Shown here: in pieces, positions 1-6,413 of the stretch | Position numbering within the stretch: position 1 is the first letter of the stretch | Layout: every line of letters starts with the position of its first letter | Source of the DNA: CAZEJK01 sp964512045 | GTDB taxonomy: Bacteria; Acidobacteriota; Thermoanaerobaculia; Thermoanaerobaculales; Sulfomarinibacteraceae | DNA length: 38,892 bases | Reading direction: 5' to 3' | Assembly (NCBI GenBank): GCA_964512045.1 | Contig: CAZEJK010000023.1 | Location: forward strand, 1-38,892 | Notes under the pieces: model-generated | Seen by the model: the letters and a program-made list of their open reading frames with translations, nothing else | What the model was told of the DNA's origin: nothing | The model's database searches: none | Program-made: the position numbers and the translations under genes

Positions 1-85
1 CAGCTTCTCTTCAGGACTTGACACGTCAGCATCGGTGGCGATGGATTCGAGCTGCTGTCCGGCGTACTCTGAGGGCGGAGGTCTG

Positions 86-466
86 ATGGAGCCGCTACTC
101 ATCACCGCCGCCGGTTTGATCGTGCTCGTGGCCATCGCGCACTCGTGGCTTGGCGAGCGGTACATCGTCATCCGGTTGCTTCGGCGGAGCGATCTGCCGA
201 GGCTCTTCGGTGCGCAGACATTCACCCGGCATACCATCCGATTCGCGTGGCACCTGACGTCCATCGCATGGCTTGGAATCGCGGGGACCTTGATGGCGAT
301 TGCGACAGCGGACACCGGCGACAGAGCTGCTCCTGGTGTGGTGTTGACGATCGCTGCGACGTTTCTCGTGAGTGCGATCTACGCATTGGTGGCGACCCGG
401 TGCCGGCATCTGTCGTGGATCGTGTTCCTGGCGGTTGCGATTCTGTGCGGAGTCGTTGTGCTGTGA
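86..466 (+). CDS. small four-helix membrane protein, unknown function
   Basis: This encodes a 126-residue integral membrane protein that I do not recognise. Hydrophobic segments lie at about residues 4-21, 54-73, 84-103 and 108-126, with basic loops (an Arg-rich stretch near 30-39 after helix 1) suggesting a cytoplasmic first loop. I chose the ATG at 86 because GGCGGAGG sits just upstream (74-81); an in-frame ATG at 35 would only add a polar, Cys-containing leader with no ribosome site. The gene stands alone on the plus strand, and an imperfect hairpin follows about 40 bases after the stop. The hydrophobic pattern and ribosome site make it a credible gene, but no function can be assigned. Confidence 0.65.
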   Translation: MEPLLITAAGLIVLVAIAHSWLGERYIVIRLLRRSDLPRLFGAQTFTRHTIRFAWHLTSIAWLGIAGTLMAIATADTGDRAAPGVVLTIAATFLVSAIYALVATRCRHLSWIVFLAVAILCGVVVL

Positions 467-505
467 GGCGCGTTCCACGCGACAATCACCTGGCTGAAGG
501 TGGGT

Positions 506-550
506 ACGACACCACAGCTCCATCGCTGCAGCCTGGGAGTGTGGTGTCGT
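506..550. terminator. inverted repeat after the first gene, overlapping a GTG start
   Basis: The arms 506-516 (ACGACACCACA) and 540-550 are perfectly complementary over 11 bp. The stem continues inward with four more pairs (518-521 with 536-539) past one bulged base. No T-tract follows, so it is at best a Rho-assisted or structural terminator for the 86-466 gene. The right arm contains the first two bases of the GTG at 549 that starts the LysE-like fragment, so the structure could also hide that start. Confidence 0.4.
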
Positions 551-640
551 GATCGCCGCGCTGATCCTTGGCGCCGGGTTTGCGTTCTCCGCTGTCGTCC
601 AACCCGGACCGCTGCAGGCGTTCCTGCTCGCGCGGGTGGC
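549..640 (+). pseudogene. LysE/RhtB-family exporter, N-terminal fragment only
   Basis: From GTG 549 the frame reads a hydrophobic helix with the pattern GAGFAFSAVVQPGPLQAFL followed by LARVAA. This resembles the conserved first helix of LysE-family amino-acid exporters, whose hallmark is the PGP motif after helix 1. GGGAG about nine bases upstream could serve as ribosome site. After roughly residue 31 the similarity ends: the frame turns into low-complexity Arg/Ser/Pro text and stops at 734. A normal LysE protein has about 200 residues and six helices, so five helices are missing. The bases that follow code in another frame for an unrelated secreted protein, so this is a broken head left by a deletion or an assembly join near 636-648. 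The identification rests on motif recall. Confidence 0.5.
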
Positions 641-1570
641 GGCGACGGCGAGGAGCCGGACTGCGCAGAGATCGAAGTCTCCAAGAGCGCCGGCGCCACC
701 GGCGTCGATCTGGGTGATGAGCTCGACTACGTGATAACGGTCGCCAGTCCTGACGGCTGCGATCTGAGCGAGGTCGAGATCATCGACTCGATCCCGGTCG
801 TGGAGACCGAGGACGGTGACCTGCCAGCGTTCACGGTCGTATCGACCGATCCTGCAGCCACGTCCCAGACCGAGGGCGAGGTGCTGTGGTCCATCGGCGC
901 TGTCACTGGAGGCGAGGCGCTGACTGTCACCCTCACGGCGCTGTTCGACGAGCCGGCAGCCGAGGGCAGCCGGGTTGAGAACGAGGCATGCGTTACCGCT
1001 GCCGAGCTCGATGAGCCGTTCTGTTCAGAGCTCACCGTTGCCGTGGGCGACGTGAGCGGCGCGGCTCGTGGTCCCGGATTCTGGTGCAACCATATCCGTT
1101 TCGCGCTCGAAGGCCGACACAACGCGAAGCTCAGCGTGGATGAGGTCGAGGAGTGGATCGGCGATATCGACGAGTCGTCGGCGGTGTTCTCCGAGATCTG
1201 GGATTTGTCGACGATCGAGGCGGCGCGCGACCTGCTCTGCTTCCCGAGTGAGGCCGAGAATGCAGCGGATCGCCTGGCACGCCACCTCCTGACGCTGTGG
1301 CTCAACGTGGCCAGCGAGCGACTCGATTCAGAGCTGACACTGGGAGTGTTGCCAGGCGGAGACGAGCCGGCTCCCGACGACATGGATCCCTCCATGACCA
1401 TCGGTGAGGTCCTGGAAGAGGCAGAGCAGGCGGTGCTCGACGGCGCCACTGACGAGGTTCTCAGGGGCTGGGCAGAGCTGATCGATTTCATCAACAACAC
1501 CTCGAGTGGCCTCGAACGGAATGCGGAGGGTCGAATGTCCGGCGTGCGCCGTGGCGGTGGTCATAGCTGA
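638..1570 (+). pseudogene. DUF11-like secreted protein, 5'-truncated
   Basis: This frame reads about 310 residues. It opens with a Gly-rich acidic linker, then a DUF11-like beta domain: ten residues holding IEVSKSAG, a YVITV strand, and a DxIP motif where DUF11 domains have DxLP. A second, helical domain follows, opening with GPGFWCNHIRFAL and running through LLCFP and LARHLLTLWLN to an IDFINN tail. The protein should be exported, but no signal peptide is present in frame. The ORF extends upstream to an ATG at 500, yet those residues are Arg/Cys-rich shadow text overlapping the LysE-like head in another frame, so I treat the true N-terminus as lost. The stop at 1570 is followed by a strong hairpin (1599-1633). 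If the junction is an assembly error, the intact gene exists elsewhere. Confidence 0.6.
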
Positions 1571-1598
1571 CGAGTCTCACGTCAGAGCATCTCGAGCT

Positions 1599-1633
1599 GC
1601 CGCTGCCCGCCGTCGCCGATGGCGGGCAGCGGC
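1599..1633. terminator. 13-bp perfect hairpin between the DUF11-like gene and ogt
   Basis: The arms 1599-1611 and 1621-1633 are perfectly complementary (core CCGCTGCCCGCC), with a nine-base loop. It lies 28 bases after the stop at 1570, in the usual place for a transcription terminator, but no T-run follows. It falls in the region that a long ogt ORF beginning at 1506 would have to translate, which supports the later ogt start at 1683. Confidence 0.55.
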
Positions 1634-1682
1634 CGTCTCGATCCTGCTGGCGCAGACGCGGGCGTTCGGAGATACTGCCCTC

Positions 1683-2264
1683 ATGGATGCTGAGGGAGCG
1701 ACAGCAACACAGGACGGTCCGGTCCGGGTGTGTGCCCGCAAGATGGCGACGCCGCTTGGCTCGATGGTCGCGGGTGCGACGGTGTCTGGATTGCTGTTCT
1801 TGGAGTTCGTCGACTCCGGTGATGAGCGGCTGGTGTGCGCGCAGTGGCAGCGGCGCACAGGGTGTCAGGTCGGTATGGGGTCGTCGGCGGTGTTGGACCA
1901 GACAGCTCATGAGCTCGAGGCGTACTTCGCCGGTACCCTGCAGGAGCTCTCGGTGCCCGTTCACCTGCTCGGCACCGAGTTCCAGCGGTTGGTGTGGCAG
2001 CGCCTTCGAGAGGTTCCGTACGGAGCGACGGTATCGTACGGCGAGCTCGCGCGCGAGATTGGACGCCCTCGGGCGGTGCGGGCGGTGGGGCGGGCGAACG
2101 GCGCCAACCCGATCGCGGTGGTGGTGCCGTGTCATCGAGCCATCGGTCGGGACGGTCGTCTGATCGGCTACGGCGGTGGACTCTGGCGGAAGGTGGAGCT
2201 TCTGTCTTTGGAGGGGGTACCGTCGGTCCAGGAGGCGGCGACTCAGCAGAGCTTCTCGTGGTGA
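1683..2264 (+). CDS. ogt: methylated-DNA--protein-cysteine methyltransferase
   Basis: This 193-residue protein removes alkyl groups from O6-alkylguanine (and O4-alkylthymine) in DNA by suicide transfer to its own cysteine. The signature VVVPCHR places the acceptor at Cys150. The preceding helix-turn-helix region has the family's FQRLVWQRLREVPYG and the Arg-finger helix (RAVRAVGRANGANP), and a GYGGG-W-K segment closes the active site. The N-terminal beta domain (residues about 15-45) resembles the ribonuclease H-like domain of Ogt and the C-terminal half of Ada. I chose ATG 1683, with GGAG about 11 bases upstream; a longer frame from 1506 would run through a hairpin and encodes only Arg/Ala shadow text. 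The last 22 bases overlap the end of the convergent glycosyltransferase gene. Confidence 0.93.
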   Translation: MDAEGATATQDGPVRVCARKMATPLGSMVAGATVSGLLFLEFVDSGDERLVCAQWQRRTGCQVGMGSSAVLDQTAHELEAYFAGTLQELSVPVHLLGTEFQRLVWQRLREVPYGATVSYGELAREIGRPRAVRAVGRANGANPIAVVVPCHRAIGRDGRLIGYGGGLWRKVELLSLEGVPSVQEAATQQSFSW

Positions 2265-3616
2265 GCGAGTCGCTGCTCGAGGGCATGGACTGCTGCGCTC
2301 GGACCGTCTTCTTCGCGGAGTGACGAGGCAATCTCCTGACACCGTGTGCGAAGGTTCGGCTGGTCGAGAGCTTCGGTGAGCGCTGTGGCAAACCGTCGAG
2401 CGCCCACACGGCGGCCGCGGAGAACCGCGCCGCAGCCGAGACGGCGGACGCGTTCCGCGTTGTCGAACTGATCGTGGGCCCACGGGACGACGAGCTGTGG
2501 GGCCCCGGCTCGGAGGGCCTCTGCAGTGGTGCCGATGCCGCCCGGATGTACGACGCCGCGGCACCGTGGCATCACGTGAGCGTAGGGCGCTGCGGGGGTC
2601 AGGTGGATCGTCTCGCTGGCGTGGTGGCCGAACCGTTGCAGCAGCTCCTCGTTGAGAACAAACAGACACCGTTCACCGAGGGTGCGGGCGCCATCGAGCA
2701 TCGCCTCGAGCCGCTCAGCGGCGAGGTAGATCGCTGCCGAACCGAAGGTGATCAGCACAGGTGGCTCACCCGCTGCGAGGAAGCCTTCCAGCTGGGGATC
2801 GAGTGGCGTTTCGGGCTCTGGTTCGTAGTACATGAAGCCGGTCGGCAGCACGGAAGCGGGCCAGTCCGGCTGGGGTGCGCCGAACAGAGGTGACCACAGA
2901 GCAAGGGTCAGCGGGTGGCTGATCAGCCCCTCCTTGAGCGGGTTGCCGGTTGTGATCATGCCGAGCTGGCGGCGGAGCGTGTCGTAGGGTCGGCACCAGC
3001 GCCGGCTGATCCATAAGGCGAGCGACAGCACGAACCGGTGGAACGTTGGACCGAGCCATCTCTGCCGACCGATTCGGCAGGTCGCGGGCAGAACCGGCGG
3101 TTCGTGCGCAGACCACAGCAGCATCGGCGACAGCAGGCCGCTGACCCATGCAACGTTGCACAGATGGGCTGCGAGGGGTGCTGCGACACACAGGATCGAG
3201 CTGACGATGCAGTCGCTGCGGCGGGCGTGGGGCAGGAGGGCCTCCAGGCATGCCTCGACGTACGGAAACACGAACCGTCGCAGGATCACCTCCGAGCCCC
3301 GTGCCGGGTGCATCGCGGCGGCAACGAGCGCCAGATCCTCGCTCGGGTCGAGGTGCGGTGGGAAGTCAGAGCACTCGAAGCCGAGGCTGTGCACCAGCTC
3401 GAGGTGGAAACGGTTGGTCGCGATGTGTACGTGATGGCCGTGGCTACGCAGCTCCACGGCGAGGCCGAGGAACGGGTACAGGTCGCCGAGACTGCCGCTC
3501 GCGCAGATGGTGAACCGTTTCGGTCCCGAGGCGCGGTCAACGAGAGACGTGCCAGCTCGCACGTCGCTGCCTGGTCGATTCGGGCTGCCGTCGCGCTCGT
3601 GCTGGTCGTCGCACAT
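2243..3616 (-). CDS. GT1-type (GT-B fold) glycosyltransferase
   Basis: A 457-residue glycosyltransferase of the family that moves a sugar from a nucleotide diphosphate donor to a small or lipid acceptor. The N-terminal Rossmann half opens with ASGSLGDLYPFLGLAVEL near residue 35, as in the MGT/rhamnosyltransferase/sterol glucosyltransferase group. The C-terminal half has a donor-binding block, HPGGIGTTAEAL from His357 and WAHDQFDN (Asp382, Gln383). The acceptor cannot be read from sequence. Its ATG overlaps the TGA of the upstream M20 peptidase by one base (TGATG), so it is translationally coupled. The reading frame is open far upstream, to 4702, but that extension lies antiparallel in register with the peptidase and is Arg-rich shadow text. 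The 3' end overlaps ogt tail to tail by 22 bases. Confidence 0.85.
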   Translation of the reverse strand: MCDDQHERDGSPNRPGSDVRAGTSLVDRASGPKRFTICASGSLGDLYPFLGLAVELRSHGHHVHIATNRFHLELVHSLGFECSDFPPHLDPSEDLALVAAAMHPARGSEVILRRFVFPYVEACLEALLPHARRSDCIVSSILCVAAPLAAHLCNVAWVSGLLSPMLLWSAHEPPVLPATCRIGRQRWLGPTFHRFVLSLALWISRRWCRPYDTLRRQLGMITTGNPLKEGLISHPLTLALWSPLFGAPQPDWPASVLPTGFMYYEPEPETPLDPQLEGFLAAGEPPVLITFGSAAIYLAAERLEAMLDGARTLGERCLFVLNEELLQRFGHHASETIHLTPAAPYAHVMPRCRGVVHPGGIGTTAEALRAGAPQLVVPWAHDQFDNAERVRRLGCGAVLRGRRVGARRFATALTEALDQPNLRTRCQEIASSLREEDGPSAAVHALEQRLAHHEKLC

Positions 3617-4998
3617 CAGCCCGGTGAGTGGACGTCGGCCAGCTCGGCGAGCACGTGCGCGATCATCTCCGCACCGTTGTGGAAGTGGTCGACCGGAAGA
3701 CGTTCGTTTGGAGCGTGGATTCGACCTTCTGGCGTGTCGACTCCGAGGAGCAGGCAGGTGGCGCCCACGGCCTGATGGATCGAGTTGACGATTGGGATCG
3801 AGGCGCCGTCGCGGATGAACACTGCGCGTCGACCGAAGGCGCGCTCCATGGCGCGCTGGCCCGCAGCCATTGCCGGGTGGTCGAACGGTGTGAGAAACGG
3901 TGAGCCCGTGTGTCCCTCGGTGACGGTCACCCGGACGCCGTGCGGCGCTATGCTGCGCAGATGCTCCGCTACCAGGTGGACGATCCGATCCGGATGCTGA
4001 TTGGGGACGAGGCGCATGGACAGCTTGGCGAACGCGGTCGATGGAACGATGGTCTTCGAGCCAGCCCCCTGGAATCCACCGCCGATCCCGTTGACCTCCA
4101 GAGTGGGGCGAGCCCAGATACGCTCGAGGGTGGTGAAGCCCGCCTCGCCAGCCGGTTCGGGCACGCCGAGGCTCGAGCAGAGCTCGCCATCGTCGTGAGG
4201 AAGGTCTGCGAACGCTGCTCGCTCTGCATCGCTCAGCTCGGCGACGTTGTCGTAGAAGCCGGGAACCGTGATCCGGCCGTCGCGGTCCTTCAGCGAGGCG
4301 AGCATGCGAGCGAGCTGCTCGGCGGGGTTGGCGACCGCACCACCGAAGTTGCCTGAGTGGAGGTCCGAGGAGGGGCCGTCCACCCGTAGCTCCACGACGG
4401 CGATGCCGCGGAGCCCGTAGCAGACCGATGGCACGTCGGCGGCGAAGAACGGCGAGTCGGAGATGACGGCGACGTCGGCGGTGAACCGCTCGCGCTGATG
4501 GTGGAGCAGCTGCTCCAGGGTGTCGGAGCCCTCCTCCTCCTCGCCCTCGATGGCGAAGATGACGTTGACCGGGAGATCTCCAGAAGCGAGCCACGCCTCC
4601 ACGGCGTGGATGTGCATCAGCATCTGACCCTTGTCGTCGGCAGTGCCGCGGCCGAAGATCTGTCCGTCGCGGACCTCTGGCTCGAACGGTGGGCTGACCC
4701 ACTCACCGATCGGGTCGACTGGCATGACGTCGTAGTGGCCGTACAGGAGCACCGTGGGGAGGTCATCGTCCACCCGGTGACGTGCCCAGACCACCGGGCT
4801 GCCGTCGCCGACCGTCAGCTGCTCCACCTCGCGGAGTCCCGCTCGCCGCAGTCGAGCTTCCAGCCAGCTCGTCGCCTGCGTGATCGCTTCCGGGTGTGGC
4901 TTGCCGGGGCTGATGCTGGGGATGTTCAGGAGCTCGAACAGCTCGTCGATGTGCTCATGACGGTGCTCGCGAAGCGTGTCGATGACGCGGTCGGTCAC
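3616..4998 (-). CDS. M20 family metallopeptidase (dipeptidase-like)
   Basis: A 460-residue di-zinc aminoacyl hydrolase of the M20/ArgE/DapE/CPG2 clan, close to the carnosinase-like and PepV-like dipeptidases. Metal-site motifs are in order: LYGHYDVMPVD (His88, Asp90), GRGTADDKGQ (bridging Asp121) and EGEEEEGS (catalytic and ligand Glu near 152-156). The lid domain carries LHSGNFGGAVANP. A late GRIHAPNER supplies the C-terminal His ligand. Length is normal. There is no signal peptide, so it is cytosolic. The start is GTG at 4998, preceded by an excellent AAGGAGGA ribosome site six bases away. It is the first gene of a two-gene unit with the glycosyltransferase. The substrate is not predictable beyond small peptides or N-acyl amino acids. 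Confidence 0.92.
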   Translation of the reverse strand: MTDRVIDTLREHRHEHIDELFELLNIPSISPGKPHPEAITQATSWLEARLRRAGLREVEQLTVGDGSPVVWARHRVDDDLPTVLLYGHYDVMPVDPIGEWVSPPFEPEVRDGQIFGRGTADDKGQMLMHIHAVEAWLASGDLPVNVIFAIEGEEEEGSDTLEQLLHHQRERFTADVAVISDSPFFAADVPSVCYGLRGIAVVELRVDGPSSDLHSGNFGGAVANPAEQLARMLASLKDRDGRITVPGFYDNVAELSDAERAAFADLPHDDGELCSSLGVPEPAGEAGFTTLERIWARPTLEVNGIGGGFQGAGSKTIVPSTAFAKLSMRLVPNQHPDRIVHLVAEHLRSIAPHGVRVTVTEGHTGSPFLTPFDHPAMAAGQRAMERAFGRRAVFIRDGASIPIVNSIHQAVGATCLLLGVDTPEGRIHAPNERLPVDHFHNGAEMIAHVLAELADVHSPG

Positions 4999-5439
4999 GG
5001 TTCCTCCTTACCGGCACTGAAGCGCCGGACTCCGATCCTACCCGATCCAGGAGCGTGCCGCTGAGGCCGCAGAGAGTGCAGAGGATGCAGTGGATAAGGT
5101 TCGCAGTGCACCGTCGCGCCCGATGTAGACGAGAAGCCACCGCTTCCTGAGAGAGCATGAGCACGGCAGTCGCGCACCGTTCAGCGTGCGAGAGGAGTGC
5201 GGATATCCCGCTGGCCATCGCTCTGCCGATAGGACCGCGGACATCCCGTCCGCAGCATTGGGCTTGCAGCGAGGCCCGATGCGGACCAGAGGTCCGCGGT
5301 CCGCGGATGGGCAAAGCTCGATAGAACCGCGGACGTCCCGTCCGCAGGATTCTCCGACGTGGAATCCTGCGGAGCGATCGTTCGCCTCAGGGCTCTCTTG
5401 GGTGATCCCCTTGTGTCCCGGCGTCCTGTGTCTTTCGGC
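4999..5439. repeat. intergenic region with GCGGAC/GTCCGC hairpin repeats
   Basis: This 441-base space has no credible gene. A 29-base direct repeat occurs at 5231-5259 and 5323-5351, 92 bases apart, core CCGCGGACRTCCCGTCCGCAG. A degenerate relative lies at about 5194-5218. Each full copy folds as GCGGAC...GTCCGC around a short loop, and another GGACC...GGTCC palindrome lies between them (5283-5297). The unit spacing is too long and the sequence too palindromic for CRISPR. It looks like a REP-like or small hairpin element family. The first part (5000-5190) shows nothing beyond the peptidase ribosome site. Confidence 0.6.
5341..5373. terminator. 12-bp perfect hairpin downstream of the oxidoreductase operon
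   Basis: The arms 5341-5352 (TCCGCAGGATTC) and 5362-5373 are perfectly complementary around a nine-base loop. It lies about 67 bases beyond the stop of the last gene of the minus-strand oxidoreductase operon (stop at 5440-5442). Its left arm is the 3' end of the second GCGGAC repeat copy. No T-tract follows on the minus strand, so termination or 3'-end protection is a suggestion only. Confidence 0.45.
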
Positions 5440-6411
5440 CTAGCCTGCGAGCTTCTCCAGCTGCTCGCTGACCAGGCCTTCGAGCATCGCGACCTTGTAG
5501 GCGTTGTGCTCCAGCGGCTCGGCGCCCTCGGTGGCAGCCTTGGCAGCAGCCGCGATGGTATTGGCGCTCAGCTTCTGGCCGGTGAGTGCTGTCTCGGCGG
5601 TCTCGCTCCGCCATGGCGTGGCGGCGACACCGCTGAGCACCACGCGCGCACGGCGCACGGTTCCACCTTCCATAACCAGTGCGAGCGCCACGCCGACGAG
5701 GGCGAAGTCCCAGGCGGCGCGGGACCGGACCTTGCGGTATGAGCTCGTGAGACCGCTCGGCGGCGTCGGTATCCGTACCTCGGTGACGATCTCGCCATCC
5801 TCGAGGAATGTCTCGCGCTGCGGGTTGACCGAAGCCGGGACGTGGAGCTCGGCGACCGGGATGGTCCGCGTGCCCTTCGGGCCGGCCACGCGCACCGCGG
5901 CATCCAGCGCGACGAGTGCCGGAGCAGTGTCGGAAGGGTGGACCATGTAGCACATGTCGCCGCCGAAGATCGCGTGACCGTGGTTCTCGCCGTTAAAGGC
6001 AGAGCACTTCTCGCCGTCACGACGCAGACATTCCATCTCCGCGTTGCGGTAGTACCAACAGCGGGTCTTCTGGCACAGGTTGCCACCGATCGTGCCCTGG
6101 TTGCGAAGCTGCGGGCTGGCCACCACGCCAGCAGCATCAGCCAGCGCTGTGTAGCGGTTGCGAGCTTCGTCGTGGGCGGCGATCTCCGCGATCGTCGTCA
6201 GTGCACCGATGACGAGGTGATCGCCGGATGCACGGATGCCGCGCAGGTCATCGAGTGCTGTAATGCTGACGACGGACTCAGTTGGCAAGATGTGCTCTCG
6301 CAGGCACCCCACCAGGTCGGTGCCACCGGCGTGCACCCGCGCTCCCTCGCCGAGCTTGGAGAGTGCCTTATCGAGCGATTCGGGACGGATGTAGGAGAAG
6401 CTGGGAAGCAT
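5440..6411 (-). CDS. FAD-binding subunit, PaoB-like, of a periplasmic molybdenum oxidoreductase
   Basis: A 323-residue flavin subunit of the xanthine dehydrogenase/aldehyde oxidoreductase family (FAD_binding_5 plus CO_deh_flav_C). The FAD-pyrophosphate loops are HAGGTDLVG near residue 28 and TIGGNL near 108. Between residues 113 and 154 it has five cysteines (about 113, 118, 128, 136, 154) in a loop containing RCWYYR. Such a Cys-rich insertion holds an extra [4Fe-4S] cluster in E. coli PaoB and 4-hydroxybenzoyl-CoA reductase, so one is likely here. I chose ATG 6411: AAGGAGG lies seven bases upstream, whereas the GTG at 6417 would be one base from it. The start is two bases past the stop of the large subunit. 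It has no signal peptide and would be exported bound to the Tat-bearing subunit. Confidence 0.88.
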   Translation of the reverse strand: MLPSFSYIRPESLDKALSKLGEGARVHAGGTDLVGCLREHILPTESVVSITALDDLRGIRASGDHLVIGALTTIAEIAAHDEARNRYTALADAAGVVASPQLRNQGTIGGNLCQKTRCWYYRNAEMECLRRDGEKCSAFNGENHGHAIFGGDMCYMVHPSDTAPALVALDAAVRVAGPKGTRTIPVAELHVPASVNPQRETFLEDGEIVTEVRIPTPPSGLTSSYRKVRSRAAWDFALVGVALALVMEGGTVRRARVVLSGVAATPWRSETAETALTGQKLSANTIAAAAKAATEGAEPLEHNAYKVAMLEGLVSEQLEKLAG

Positions 6412-6413
6412 GC

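Noticed and set aside
1506..1682. Longer ogt start at 1506
   Set aside because: It would overlap the preceding gene and translate a 13-bp hairpin; the added residues are Ala/Arg-rich and unlike Ogt. ATG 1683 gives a normal length.
3617..4702. N-terminal extension of the glycosyltransferase ORF across the M20 gene
   Set aside because: The extra residues are Arg/Pro/His-rich shadow text of the peptidase on the same strand, and the TGATG overlap gives a clear start at 3616.
5231..5351. Direct repeats as a small CRISPR array
   Set aside because: There are only two good copies, 92 bases apart, each fully palindromic; no third regular unit, no leader and no cas gene.
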